In this document: one piece after another, positions 34,011 through 48,229 of the stretch | Numbering within the stretch: the first letter of the stretch is position 1 | Layout: each line of letters starts with the position of its first letter | Source of the DNA: Prosapia bicincta | Lineage: Eukaryota > Arthropoda > Insecta > Hemiptera > Cercopidae | Reading direction: 5' to 3' | Assembly (NCBI GenBank): GCA_036971475.1 | Contig: JBAIZL010000007.1 | Location: 28,987,447-29,051,446 of the forward strand | Length of the DNA: 64,000 nt | Made by a program: the position numbers and the translations under genes | Notes under the pieces: model-generated | Databases searched by the model: none | What the model saw: only the letters and a program-made list of their open reading frames with translations | Told to the model about the DNA's origin: nothing

Positions 34011-34110
34011 AAATATAAGTAAGTGCTACTATACGTAAGTTGTAAAATATTTTCAAGTGTTTTAGTGAAAACTAGTATCTCACGTGAAGATGGAATCAAC
34101 CTATATCATT

Positions 34111-34743
34111 TTTTTAATATTCATTTTGATGTTATAAATGTGAGTACTGACTACATACCCGATCTTTGTTCACACCTAATATCTATAAATTTATCTGACA
34201 TGACAATGTGTAATACTCTGTCAATATATAGCGGAAGTTAAGGATTAAGGGTAGTATACATGCTATTTCTTTGTACTGATGATATTTTCAAAACATTGAC
34301 AGAAGGAGTTGTTTGATGTGGATTCATTCTTAGTGCTAAAAGTTCTTATAGTTTACTATCTTTCTATAAAAAAAGGTTTTACCTGCACAAATTTAGGCAA
34401 ACTCATAATTCATGCAGGTAACACGGAGTTTAGAAAAATTTCCAACACCTAAGTCAAAATATTATTTTAAAAACAACATTCATTGATGGCATTTCTGTTA
34501 ACATTTTAGCCAATTACAGTTTTTTTACAGACTCATATTCTTAAGATTAAATTTACTACAGTAAAAAAAAACTATCATGATGATTTGAATCTAAATAGTT
34601 ATTAGAAGTTGTACTACACCATTACTGCTCCTGAAGTACAGATTCCAGGATTTTCTAAAAAAAATTAGAGTATTTTAGTTAAGAAAGCTCTAAGTTGTAG
34701 CCTATGCAGTTTGATTGTCCATTAAATATTTAATTCTCTCCAG
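34111..34743 (+). other. Probable intron segment before the next exon
   Basis: AT-rich DNA with no repeats of note. It ends with a pyrimidine tract and AG (aatttaattctctccag type, AG at 34742-34743), a strong 3' splice site. Confidence 0.4.
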
Positions 34744-34895
34744 ACAAGCTTCATTTGATAGAGTTGTCCAAAGCTCTTGGTGTAAGTCCTGAAGACATAG
34801 TGTTTCATTGTGAACCAGGTGAGCAGGGACGAGGAATTTTGGAGGTTAACCTCCACGAGGGTCATGAAGTTTATTTTAAACCTCCCATCAAATAA
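34744..34895 (+). CDS. 3'-terminal exon of an unidentified conserved-looking protein
   Basis: After the acceptor ctctccag, the frame reads KLHLIELSKALGVSPEDIVF, then HCEPGEQGRGILEVNLHEGH, then EVYFKPPIK, with TAA at 34893-34895. G+C content jumps compared with the flanks, and residue use is that of a folded domain: an amphipathic helix LIELSKALGVSPEDIV followed by beta-type segments ILEVNL and EVYF. The first codon is split, so an upstream exon ends in phase with one extra base; it was not found in the window. Two donor-like sites inside (ggt|gtaagt and ccag|gtgagc) could allow alternative splicing, but the coding signal continues past both. I do not recognise the family and give no function. 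Confidence 0.6.
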
Positions 34896-36700
34896 ACAAG
34901 TAATATAAACAAAATTTTTTAAAGTAAAATCCTACTGAGGCCAAGAAAGAAAAATTTTATCATTGTTGGATTATTTCTAGTTTGTTTATTTTATTTGTTT
35001 CATTCATTTTTAACCGTACAGCACTATTTATGATAGTTTATGGTAACCATGGCAACAGTTTAAGGTTGTACAGTGGAGGTTTCATGACAACCACATGGGA
35101 AAAAAATTCATATACATCTTTGAGAAATTAATTTCTTCGTATTAGAAAGTTGGCGCAGTGACAGGCTTTGAATATGAAGATTCATAGTTCAAATTAGTCC
35201 CACAAATTTATAAAATTCAAATATTTAATAAATATTTGAAAAAAACTTTATTAACATCAATTGTCATCCAATATAGGTTAAAATAAATGTATTTGAATTT
35301 GATTGGATGAATACAAACGTATTTTATTACCAATTGAAAATTTGTACAAGATATATATCAGGAGAGTGTGAGCTAATAAAAGGAATTTATTAAAAATTAT
35401 TTTATATAGGCAAGTTTTGTAACAAATGGAATAATTCCAAACATAATGTCAATATTGTTTTTCTATAAAAAGGGGCCACACTAACCAGAGAGTTGCTAAT
35501 ATGCTTACACAATGTCTGTAACAGGTTTTAATGCGCCACACTTCATTTGTGTGATATCCTCGTATATGAGGCATAAAATTTACAAACAGCACCTAATTAT
35601 AACACCTACATCATAAGTTAAGTCATAACTCATAAGTTTCTAACAAACTTTCCAAAACATCAGGTCAAAGACTTTCAAGGTTGTGAATATCACGAGCAAG
35701 AAGATAGCAGCAACTTCTCTGGCCAGGCTTGTTTCAAGTAAACTGCCATGACCATAAGAGGCTTAATTTAGCCCTTCTTTTAGTCACCACTATCTTAATG
35801 TCTATTCCTTAATTTTATTTTTACTCCATTTAACCTGTTTTATATAATTATGTGAAGTAGTTTTAATTTGATGTGGTTTAAATAGACTTCTATACATCCT
35901 CAATACATCCTCAATAGAGGGTCTACTTTTGCCAGCGTTATGTGAGGTCTTATATGCCAAAACTGGAAGATGTCTATAAAAATGCCCTCTTTATTTCAAT
36001 CGCTTTCATATTTCACATATGCGTAACTTTTATTGTTAACGCATCACTGTGGAGGTATTTAGTTTGCACATACAAACTCAAGGAAATGACGTTTAAGGCT
36101 ACATAATGGTGATGTTTTGCAGCGATAAAAGTGCCACCAGGATAAAGAGGAAAATGTGCTGAAAAACCCAATTTATTTGTACCAACTATCTCAATATGAA
36201 ATCTTATACCATATATCAAGAGACTTGTACAAACGTCCAATATTATCTACATCTTTTGCGCTCTTGTATTATTTTAACTTTATATAAAGAGATTGAATAT
36301 GATCAAAAAGTTAATCTTAAGAAATAACAAGATGTTAATGCCATCTGCATATTGCCATTATAGGTAAACAATACAGCAGTGGCGGGAAAATTATGCAGAA
36401 TTATTGCAATGATTTCTAGCTGTTTGTAGAATGCTATATGAGTTATTTAACATTTTGTTCATCGTAGTAGGACAAGCATATAGAGATTTCATTCACTACT
36501 ATGCAGACTAAAAACATATTTCACTAGCTCTTTTCTTAGTCATTTGTATTACAGAAAAGCGAATAATGGAAATAATGAAAAAAATCAATATTAAATGTTT
36601 TTAATATTACCTGCCTGGAAAAACTCAAAATTGTTAAAAGTTGTACAACAATCAGGCAAAAAAAAAAAAAAATTGTTAGCTAACATTGCATAATCATGCA
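34896..36700 (+). other. Downstream DNA without identified genes
   Basis: An AATAAA overlaps the exon's stop region, and AT-rich DNA follows. The minus-strand frame 36013-36240 has no recognisable domain. A 14-base poly-A run (about 36658-36671) immediately precedes the satellite array. Confidence 0.35.
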
Positions 36701-37675
36701 TTAGTTTTTCTGTGTTGAACATGCTCAGTAAAGCATGTTTAGTTTTTTGTGTTAAAATGGCTATAGAACTCCATTCAGTAAGATATGTTTAGTTTTATGG
36801 GGTACAGAACTCCATTCAGTAAGATATGTTAAGTTTTTTGTGTTAAAAGGGCTACAAAACTCCATTCAGTAAGACATGTTTAGTCTTTTGTGTTAAAAGG
36901 GGTACAGAACTCCATTCAGTAAGATATGTTTAGTTTTTTGTGTTAAAAGGGCTACAAAACTCCATTCAGTAAGACATGTTGAGTTTTTTGTGTTAAAATA
37001 ACTATAGAACACCATTCAGTAAGCTATGTTTAGTCTTTTGTGTTGCAAGGGGTACAGAACTCCATTCAGTAAAATATGTTTAGGTTTTTGTGTTAAAAGG
37101 GCTACAAAAAACAATTCAGTAAGATATGTTTAGTCTTTTGTGTTAAAAGGGGTACAGAACTCCATTCAGTAAGATATGTTTAGGTTTTTGTGTTAAAATG
37201 GCTATAGAACTCCATTAAGTAAGATATGTTTAGTCTTTTGTGTTAAAAGGGGTACAGAACTCCATTCAGTAAGATATGTTTAGTTTTTTGTGTTAAAAGG
37301 GCTACAAAACTCCATTCAGTAAGACATGTTGAGTTTTTTGTGTTAAAATAACTATAGAACACCATTCAGTAAGCTATGTTTAGTCTTTTGTGTTGCAAGG
37401 GGTACAGAACTCCATTCAGTAAGATATGTTTAGGTTTTTGTGTTAAAAGGGCTACAAAACTCCATTCAGTAAGATATGTTTAGTCTTTTGTGTTAAAAGG
37501 GGTACAGAACTCCATTCAGTAAGATATGTTTAGTTTTTTGTGTTAAAAGGGCTACAGAACTCCATTCAGTAAGATATGTTTAGGTTTTTGTGTTAAAAGG
37601 CATACAAAACTCCAATCAGTAAGATATGTTTAGTTTTTTTGTGTTAAATGGGCTACAAAACTCCATTCAGTAAGA

Positions 37676-40570
37676 CATGTTTAGTTTTTTTACGTTATAA
37701 TAGCTATAGAATTTCATTACGTAAGATATGTTTTGGTTTTTTTGTTAAAAGGGCTACAAAACTCCATTCAGTAAGAAATGTTTAGTCTTTTGTGTTAAAA
37801 GGGCTACAGAAGTCCATTCAGTAAGACATGTTTATTTTTTTGTGTTAAAATTGCTACAGAACTCCATTAAGTAAGACATGTTTAGTTTTTTGTGTTAAAA
37901 GGTCTAAAAAAAACTCCATTCAGTAAGATATGTTTAGTTTTTTTTTGTGTTAAAAGGGCTACAAAACTCCATTCAGTAAGACATGTTTAGTTTTTTGTGT
38001 TAAAAGGGGTACAGAACTCCATTCAGTAAGATATGTTTAGTTTTTTTTTGTTAAAAGGCCTACAAAACTCCATTCAGTAAGACATGTTTTGTTTTTTGTG
38101 TTAATAGCGCTACAGAACTCCATTCAGTAAGACATTTTTAGTTTCTTGTGTTAAAAGGGCTACAGAACTCCATTCAGTAAGATATGTTAATTTTTTTGTG
38201 TTAAAATGGCTATAGAACTCCATTCAGTAAGACACGTTGAGTTTTTTGTGTTAAAATGGCTATAGAACTCCATTCAGTAAGATATGTTTAGTCTTTTGTG
38301 TTAAAAGGAGTACAGAACCCCATTCAGTGATATATATGTTTAGTTTTTTGTGTTAAAAGGCCTACAAAACTCTATTCAGTAAAATATGTTTATTTTTTTA
38401 TGTTAAAAGGGCTACAGAACTCCATTCAGTAAGACATGTTTAGTTTTTTGGTGTAAAATGGCTATATAACTCCATTCAATAAGATATGTTTAATCATTTG
38501 TGTTAGAAGGCATACAGAACTCCATTACGTAAGATATGTTTAGTTTTTTGTGTTAAAATGGCTATAGAACTTTATTTGCTAAGATATGTTTAGTCTTTTG
38601 TATTAAAAAAGGTACAGAACTCCTTTTAGTAAGATATGTTTAGTTTGTTGTGTTAAAAGGGCTACATAACTCCATTCAGTAAGACATGTTTAGTTTTTTG
38701 TGTTAAAAAGGGTATAGAATTCCATTCAGTAAGATAAGCTTAGTCTTTTGTGTTACAAGTGTTACAGAACTTCATTTAGTAAGATATGTTTAGTTTTTTG
38801 TGTTAAAAAGGCTACAGAACTCCATTCAGTAAGATATGTTTAGGTTTTTGTGTTAAAAGGGCTACAGAACTCCATTCAGTAAGATATGTTTAGGTTTTTG
38901 TGTTAAAAAGGCTACAAAACTCCATTCAGTCAGATATGTTTAGTTTTTTGTGTTAAAAGGGCTACAAAACTCCATTCAGTAAGGCATGTTTAGTTTTTTG
39001 TGTTAAAAGGGCTACAAAACTCCATTCAGTAAGACATGTTTAGTTTTTTGTGTTAAAAAGGCTATAGAACTCCATTCAGTAAGATATGTTTAGTTTTTTG
39101 TGTTAAAAGGGCTACAGAACTCCATTCAGTAAGGCATGTTTAGTTTTTTGTGTTAATAGCGCTACAGAACTCCATTCAGTAAGACATTTTTAGTTTCTTG
39201 TGTTAAAAGGGCTACAGAACTCTATTCAGTAAGATATGTTTAGTTTTTTGTGTTAAAAGGGCTACAGAACTCCATTCAGTAAGACATGTTTAGTTTTTTT
39301 ACGTTATAATAGCTATAGAATTTCATTACGTAAGATATGTTTTGGTTTTTTTGTTAAAAGGGCTACAAAACTCCATTCAGTAAGAAATGTTTAGTCTTTT
39401 GTGTTAAAAGGGCTACAGAAGTCCATTCAGTAAGACATGTTTATTTTTTTGTGTTAAAATTGCTACAGAACTCCATTAAGTAAGACATGTTTAGTTTTTT
39501 GTGTTAAAAGGTCTAAAAAAAACTCCATTCAGTAAGATATGTTTAGTTTTTTTTTGTGTTAAAAGGGCTACAAAACTCCATTCAGTAAGACATGTTTAGT
39601 TTTTTGTGTTAAAAGGGGTACAGAACTCCATTCAGTAAGATATGTTTAGTTTTTTTTTGTTAAAAGGCCTACAAAACTCCATTCAGTAAGACATGTTTTG
39701 TTTTTTGTGTTAATAGCGCTACAGAACTCCATTCAGTAAGACATTTTTAGTTTCTTGTGTTAAAAGGGCTACAGAACTCCATTCAGTAAGATATGTTTAG
39801 TTTTTTGTGTTAAAAGGGCTACAGAACTCCATTCAGTAAGATATGTTAATTTTTTTGTGTTAAAATGGCTATAGAACTCCATTCAGTAAGACACGTTGAG
39901 TTTTTTGTGTTAAAATGGCTATAGAACTCCATTCAGTAAGATATGTTTAGTCTTTTGTGTTAAAAGGAGTACAGAACCCCATTCAGTGATATATATGTTT
40001 AGTTTTTTGTGTTAAAAGGCCTACAAAACTCTATTCAGTAAAATATGTTTATTTTTTTATGTTAAAAGGGCTACAGAACTCCATTCAGTAAGACATGTTT
40101 AGTTTTTTGGTGTAAAATGGCTATATAACTCCATTCAATAAGATATGTTTAATCATTTGTGTTAGAAGGCATACAGAACTCCATTACGTAAGATATGTTT
40201 AGTTTTTTGTGTTAAAATGGCTATAGAACTTTATTTGCTAAGATATGTTTAGTCTTTTGTATTAAAAAAGGTACAGAACTCCTTTTAGTAAGATATGTTT
40301 AGTTTGTTGTGTTAAAAGGGCTACATAACTCCATTCAGTAAGACATGTTTAGTTTTTTGTGTTAAAAAGGGTATAGAATTCCATTCAGTAAGATAAGCTT
40401 AGTCTTTTGTGTTACAAGTGTTACAGAACTTCATTTAGTAAGATATGTTTAGTTTTTTGTGTTAAAAAGGCTACAGAACTCCATTCAGTAAGATATGTTT
40501 AGGTTTTTGTGTTAAAAGGGCTACAGAACTCCATTCAGTAAGATATGTTTAGTTTTTTGTGTTAAAAGGG
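37676..40570. repeat. Segmental duplication within the 50-bp array, offset about 1.61-1.66 kb
   Basis: A block with unusual variants (acgttataatagctata at 37692, gacacgttgag near 38230, agataagcttagtc near 38735, gttacaagt at 38752) recurs at 39301, near 39890, near 40395 and at 40411. The offset grows from 1609 to 1659, so one 50-bp unit was gained or lost after duplication. The two blocks are otherwise nearly identical. Confidence 0.85.
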
Positions 40571-41079
40571 CTACAAAACTCCATTCAGTAAGGCATGTTT
40601 AGTTTTTTGTGTTAAAAGGGCTACAAAACTCCATTCAGTAAGACATGTTTAGTTTTTTGTGTTAAAAAGGCTATAGAACTCCATTCAGTAAGATATGTTT
40701 AGTTTTTTGTGTTAAAAGGGCTACAGAACTCCATTCAGTAAGGCATGTTTAGTTTTTTGTGTTAAAAAGGCTACAAAACTCCATTCAGTAAGGCATGTTT
40801 AGTTTTTTGTGTTAAAAGGGCTACAAAACTCCATTCAGTAAGACATGTTTAGTTTTTTGTTTTAAAAAGGCTATAGAACTCCATTCAGTAAGACATGTTT
40901 AGTTTTTTGTGTTAAAAGGGCTACAGAACTCCATTCAGTAAGATATGTTTAGGTTTTTGTGTTAAAATGGCTATAGAACTCCATTCAGTAAGATATGTTT
41001 AATCTTTTGTGTTAAAAGGGGTACAGAACTCCATTTAGTAATATATGTTTAGTTTTTTGTGTTAAAAGGGCTACAAAAC

Positions 41080-43330
41080 TCCATTCAGTAAGACATATTT
41101 AATTTTTTGTGTTAAAATTGCTATAGAACTCCATTCAGTAAGATATGTATATTTTTTTGTGTTAAAAGGGGTACAGAACTCCATTCAGTAAAACATGAGT
41201 AGTTTTTTGTGTTAAAAGGCCTACAAAACTCCATTCAGTAAGATATGTTTATGTTTTTGTTTTGAAAGGGCTACAGAACTCCATTCAGTAAGACATGTCT
41301 ATTTTTTGTGTTAAAAGGGCTACAAAACTCCATTCAGTAAGGCATGTATAGTTTTTTGTGTTAAAAGGCCTACAAAACTCCAATCAGTAAGATATGTTTT
41401 GTTTTTTGTGTTAAAAGGTCTACAGAACTCCATTCAGTTAGACATGATTAGTTTTTTGTGTTAAAAGGGCTACAAAACTCCATTCAGTAAGACATGTTGA
41501 GTTTTTGTGTTAAAATAACTATAGAACTCCATTCAGTAAGATATGTTAGGCTTTTGTGTTAAAAGGGGTACAGAACTCCATTCAGTAAGATATGTTTAGT
41601 TTTTTGTGTTAAAAGGGCTACAAAACTCCATTCAGTAAGATATGTTTAGTTTTTTGAGTTCAAAGGGCTACAGAACTCCATTCAGTAAGATATGTTTAGT
41701 TTATTGTGTTAAATAGGCTATAGAACTCCATTCAGTAAGATATGTTTAGTTTTTTGTGTTAAAAGGGCTACAGAACTCCATTCAGTAAGATATGTTTAGT
41801 TTTTTGTGTCAAAAAGGCTATAGAAGTCCATTCAGTCAGATATGTTTAGTTTTTTGTGTTAAAAGGGCTACAAAACTCCATTCAGTAAGGCATGTTTAGT
41901 TTTTTGTGTTAAAAGGGCTACAAAACTCCATTCAGTAAGACATGTTTAGTTTTTTGTGTTAAAATGGCTATAGAACTCCATTCAGTAAGATATGTTTAAT
42001 CTTTTGTGTTAAAAGGGGTACAGAACTCCATTTAGTAATATATGTTTAGTTTTTTGTGTTAAAAGGGCTACAAAACTAGATTCAGTAAGACATATTTAAT
42101 TTTTTGTGTTAAAATTGCTATAGAACTCCATTCAGTAAGATATGTATATTTTTTTGTGTTAAAAGGGGTACAGAACTCCATTCAGTAAAACATGATTAGT
42201 TTTTTGTGTTAAAAGGCCTACAAAACTCCATTCAATAAGATATGTTTATGTTTTTGTTTTGAAAGGGCTACAGAACTCCATTCAGTAAGACATGTCTATT
42301 TTTTGTGTTAAAAGGGCTACAAAACTCCATTCAGTAAGGCATGTATAGTTTTTTGTGTTAAAAGGCCTACAAAACTCCAATCAGTAAGATATGTTTTGTT
42401 TTTTGTGTTAAAAGGTCTACAGAACTCCATTCAGTTAGACATGATTAGTTTTTTGTGTTAAAAGGGCTACAAAACTCCATTCAGTAAGACATGTTGAGTT
42501 TTTGTGTTAAAATAACTTTAGAACTCCATTCAGTAAGATATGTTAGGCTTTTGTGTTAAAAGGGGTACAGAACTCCAATCAGTAAGATATGTTTAGTTTT
42601 TTGTGTTAAAAGGGCTACAAAACTCCATTCAGTAAGATATGTTTAGTTTTTTGAGTTCAAAGGGCTACAGAACTCCATTCAGTAAGATATGTTTAGTTTT
42701 TTGTGTTAAAAAGGCTATAGAAGTCCATTCAGTCAGATATGTTTAGTTTTTTGTGTTAAAAGGGGTACAGAACTCCATTTAGTAATATATGTTTAGTTTT
42801 TTGTGTTAAAAGGGCTACAAAACTCCATTCAGTAAGACATATTTAATTTTTTGTGTTAAAATTGCTATAGAACTCCATTCAGTAAGATATGTATATTTTT
42901 TTGTGTTAAAAGGGGTACAGAACTCCATTCAGTAAAACATGATTAGTTTTTTGTGTTAAAAGGCCTACAAAACTCCATTCAGTAAGATATGTTTATGTTT
43001 TTGTTTTGAAAGGGCTACAGAACTCCATTCAGTAAGACAAGTCTATTTTTTGTGTTAAAAGGGCTACAAAACTCCATTCAGTAAGGCATGTATAGTTTTT
43101 TGTGTTAAAAGGCCTACAAAACTCCAATCAGTAAGATATGATTTGTTTTTTGTGTTAAAAGGTCTACAGAACTCCATTCAGTTAGACATGATTAGTTTTT
43201 TGTGTTAAAAGGGCTACAAAACTCCATTCAGTAAGACATGTTGAGTTTTTGTGTTAAAATAACTATAGAACTCCATTCAGTAAGATATGTTAGGCTTTTG
43301 TGTTAAAAGGGGTACAGAACTCCATTCAGT
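41080..43330. repeat. Triplicated block within the 50-bp array
   Basis: The variant string agacatatttaatttttt, followed some units later by gatatgtatattttttt and tagttagacatgattag, occurs starting near 41090, 42090 and 42837. The three blocks have successive offsets of about 1.0 and 0.75 kb. Differing spacing indicates unequal exchange within the array. Confidence 0.8.
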
Positions 43331-46300
43331 AAGATATGTTTATTTTTTTGTGTTAAAAGGGCTACAGAACTCCATTCAGTAAGATATGTTTAGGTTTTTG
43401 TGTTAAAAGGGCTACAAAACTCCATTCAGTAAGATATGTTTAGTCTTTTGAGTTAAAAGGGGTACAGAACTCCATTCAGTAAGATATGTTTAGTTTTTTG
43501 TGTTAAAAGGGCTACATAACTCCATTCAGTAAGACATGTTTAGTTTTTTGTGTTAAAAAGACTATAGAACTCCATTCAGTAAGATAAGCTTAGTCTTTTG
43601 TGTTAAAAGCGGTACAGAACTTCATTTAGTAAGATATGTTTAGTTTTTTGTGTTAAAAGGGCTACAGAACTCCATTCAGTAAGGTGTGTTTAAATTTTAG
43701 TGTTAAAAGGGGTGCAGAGCTCCATTCAGTAAGATATGTTTAGGCTTTGGGTGAAAAGGGGTACAGAACCACATTCAGTAAGATATGTTTAGTTTTTTGT
43801 GTTAAAAAGCCTACAAAACTCCATTCAGTAAGATATTTTTTTGTGTGTTAAAAGGGCTACAGAACTCCATTCAGTAAGACATGTTTAGTTTTTTGTGTTA
43901 AAAAAGCTACAAAACTCCATTCAGTAAGACATGTTGATTTTTTTGTGTTATAATGGCTATAGAACTCCATTCAGTAAGATATGTTTAGTTTTTTGTGTTA
44001 AAAAGGCTACAGAACTATATTAAGTAAGACATGTTTAGTTTTTTGTGTTAAAAGGTCTAAAAAACTCCATTCAGTAAGATATGTTTAGTTTTTTGTGTTA
44101 AATGGGCTACAGGACTCCATTCAGTAAGATATGTTTAGTTTTTGTGTTAAAAGGGCTACAAAACTCCATTCAGTAAGACATGTTTAGTTTTTTGTGTTAA
44201 AATGGCTATAGAACTCCATTTAGTAAGATATGTTTAGTCTTTTGTGTTAAAAGGGGTACAGAACTCCATTCAGTAAGATATGTTTGGTTTTTTGTGCTAA
44301 TAGGACTACAGAACACCATTCAGTAAGACATGTTTTGTTTTTGGTGTTAAAAGGGCTACAAAACTCCATTCAGTAAGACATGTTTAGTCTTTAGTGTTAA
44401 AATGGCTACAGAACTCCATTCAGTAAGATATGTTTAGTTTTTTGTGTTAGAATGGGTACAGAACCAAATTCAGTATGATATGTTTTGTTTCTTGTGTAAT
44501 TAGGGCTACAGAACTCCATTCAGTAAGACATGTTTAGTTTTTTGTGTTAAAAGGGCTACAGGACTCCATTCAGTAAGATATGTTTAGTTTTTTGTGTTAA
44601 AAGGCCTACGAAACTCCATTCAGTAAGACATGTTTAGTTTTTTGTGTTAAAATGGCTATAGAACTCCATTCAGTAAGATATGTTTAGTTTATTGTGTTAA
44701 AAGGGGTACAGAACTCCATTCAGTGAGATATGTTTAGTTTTTTGTGTTAAAAGGCCTACAAAATTCCAATCAGTAAGATTTGTTTTGTTTTTTGTGTTAA
44801 AAGGTCTACAAAACTCCATTCAGTTAGACATGAATAGTTTTTTGTGTTAAAAGGGCTACAAAACTCCATTCAGTAAGACATGTTGAGTGTTTTGTGTAAA
44901 AATTGCTATAGAACTCCATTTAGTAAGATATGTTTAGTTTTTTGTGTTAAGAGGGCTACAGAACTCCATTCAGTAAGATATGTTTAGGTTTTTGTGCTAA
45001 AATGGCTATAGAACTCCATTCAGTAAGATATGTTTAGTCTTTTGTGTTAAAAAGGGTACAGAACTCCACTCAGTAATATATGTCTAGTTTTTTGTGTTAA
45101 AAGGGCTGCAAAACTTCATTCAGTAAGACATGTTTAATATTTTGTGTTAAAATAGCTATAGAACTCCATTCAGTAAGATGTGTTTAGTTTTTTGTGTTAA
45201 AAGGGCTACAGTACTCTATTCAGTAAGATATGTTTAGTCTTTTGTGTTAAAAGGGGTACAGAACTCCATTCAGTAAGATATGTTTAGTGTTTTGTGTTAA
45301 AAGGCCTACAAAACTCCATTCAGTAAGATATGTTTTGTTTTTTGTGTTAAAAGGGGTACAGAACTCCATTCAGTAAGATATGTTTAGTTTTTTGTGTAAA
45401 AGGCCTACAAAACTCCATTCAGTAAGATATGTTTAGTTTTTTTGTGTTAAATGGGCTACAAAACTCCATTCAGTAAGACTTGTATAGTTTTTTGTGTTAA
45501 AATAGCTATAGAACTCCATTCAGTAAGATATGTTTAGGTTTTTGTGTTAAAAGGGCTACAAAACCCCATTCAGTAAGATATGTTTAGTCTTTTGTGTTAA
45601 AAGCGGTACAGAACTCCATTCAGTAAGATATGTTTAGTTTTTTGTGTTAAAAGGGCTACAGAACTCCATTCAGTAAGTTGTGTTTAGTCTTTTGGTTTAA
45701 AGGCCTACAAAACTCAATGCAGTAAGATATGTTTATTTTTTTGTGTTGAAAGGGCTACAGAACTCCATTCAGTAAGACATGTTTAGTTTTTTGTGTTAAA
45801 AGGCCTAAAAAACTCCATTCAGTAAGATATGGTAAATTTGTTTTTGTTAAAAGGGCTACAAAACTCGATTCAGTAATACATGTTTAGTTTTTTGTGTTAA
45901 AAGGGCTACAGATCTCCACTCAGTAAGATATGTTTAGTTTTTTGTGTTAAAATAGCTATAGAACTCCTTTCAGTAAGGTATGTTTATTTTTGTGTGATAA
46001 AAGAGCTACAGAACTCCATTCAGTAAGATATGTTTAGTTTTTATGTTAAAAGGCCTATAAAATTCCATTCAGTAAAATATGTATAGTTTTTTGTGTTATA
46101 AGGCCTACAAAACTCCATTCAGTAAGATATGTTTATTTTTTTGTGGTTAAAGTGCTACAGAACTCCATTCAGTAAGACATGTTTAGTTTTTTGTGTTGAA
46201 AGGGCTACAGAACTCCATTCAGTAAGATATGTTTAGTTTTTTGTGTTAAAAGGTCTAAAAAACTTCATTCAGTAAGACATGTTTTGTTTTTTGTGTTAGA

Positions 46301-48229
46301 AGGGCTACAAAACTCCATTCAGTAAAACAGGTTTAGTCTTTGTGTTAAAATGGCTATAGAACTCCATTTAGTAAGATATGTTTAGTCTATTGTGGTAAAG
46401 GGGTACAGAAGTCCATTCAGTAAGATATGTTTAGTGTTTTGTGTTAAAAGGCCTACAAAACTCCATTCAGTAAGATATGTTTTGTTTTTTGTGATTAAAG
46501 GTCTACAAAACTCCATTCAGTAGGACATGTTGATTTTTTTGTGTTAAAATGGCTATAGAACTCCATTCAGTAAGATATGTTTAGTCTTTTGTGTTAAAAG
46601 GGCTACAGGACTCCATTCAGTAAGATATGTTTTGTTTTTTGTGCTAATAGGACTACAGAGCACCATTCAGTAAGACATGTTTTGTTTTTTGTGTTAAAAG
46701 GGCTACAAAACTCCATTCAGTAAGACATGTTTAGTCTTTTGTGTTAAAATGGATACAGAACTCCATCCAGTAAGACATGTTTAGTTATTTGTGTTAAAAT
46801 GGCTATAGAACTCCATTCAGTAAGATATGTTTAGTTTTTTGTGTTAGAATGGGTACAGAACCAAATTCAGTAAGATATGTTTTGTTTCTCGTGTAATTAG
46901 GGCTACTGAACTCCATTCAGTAAGATATGTTTAGTTTTTTGTGGTAAAAGGCCTACAAAACTCCAATCAGTAAGATATGTTTTGCTTTTTGTGTAAAAAG
47001 GTCTACAAAACTCCATTCAGTAAGATATGATTAGTTTTTTTGTGTTAAAAGGGCTACAAAACTCCAATCACTCTGACATGTAAAGTTTTTGGTGTAAAAA
47101 TAGCTATAGAACTCCATTTAGTAAGATATGTTTAGTCTTTTGTGTTAAATGGAGTACAGAACTCCAATCAGTAAGATATGTTTAGTTTTTATGTTAAAGT
47201 TCTTACAAAACTCCATTCAGTAAGATATGTTTTCTTTTTTGTGTTAATAGGGCTACAGAACGCCATTCCGTAAGACAGGTTTTGTTTTTTGTGTTAAAAG
47301 GGCTACAAAACTCCATTCAGTAAGACATGTTATTTTTTTGTGTTAAAAGGCCTACAAAACTCCATTCAGTAAGATATGTTTTGTTTTTTGTGTTAAAAGG
47401 TCTACAAAACTCCATTCAGTAACATATGGTTAATTTTTTGTGTTAAAAGGGCTACAAAACTCAATTCAGTAAGACATGAGTAGTTTTTTTGTTAAAATGG
47501 CTATAGAACTCCATTCAGTAAGATATGTTTAGCCTTTTGTGTTAAAAAGCCTACAAAACTCCATTCAGTAAGATATGTTTTGTTTTTTGTGTAAAGGTCT
47601 ACAGAACTCCATTCAGTAAGACAAGATTAGTTTCTTGTGGTAAAAGGCCTACAAAACTCCATTCAGTAAGACATGTTTAGTTTTTTGGTGTTAAAATGGC
47701 TATAGAACTTCATTTAGTAAGATATGTTTAGTCTTTTGTGTTGAAAGGCCTACAAAACTTCATTCAGTAAAATATGTTTAGTTTTTTGTGTTAAAAGCGC
47801 TACATAACTCCATTCAGTAAGACATGTTTAGTTTTTTGTGTTAAAAGGCCTACAAAACTCCATTCAGTAAGATATGTTTAGTCTTTTGTGTTAAAAGCGG
47901 TACAGAACTCCATTCAGTAAGATATGTTTAGTTTTTTGTGTTAAAAGGGATACAAAACTCAATTCAGTTAGACATATTTACTTTTTTGTGGTTAAAGGCC
48001 TACAAAACTCCATTCAGTAAGATATGTTTAGTTTTTTGTGTTAAAAGGCCTACAAAATTCCATTCAGTAAGATATGTTTAGTTTTTTTGTGTTAAATGGG
48101 CTACAAAACTCCATTCAGTAAGACATGTTTAGTTTTTTGTGTAAAAATGGCTATAAAACTCCATTCAGTAAGATATGTTTTGTTTTTTTGTGTTAAATGG
48201 GCTACAAAACTCCATTCAGTAAGGCATGT

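Larger units (their letters stand above)
33215..34110 (+). mobile_element. Penelope-like element, family D, truncated copy flanked by inverted terminal repeats
   Basis: The left terminal repeat (33215-33330) and right terminal repeat (33961-34110) are inverted copies. Each contains part or all of the 90-bp satellite unit and a hammerhead-like motif. Between them lies C-rich, G-poor coding debris of the linker and GIY-YIG region. This copy ties the satellite, the ribozyme-like motif and a PLE together. Confidence 0.85.
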
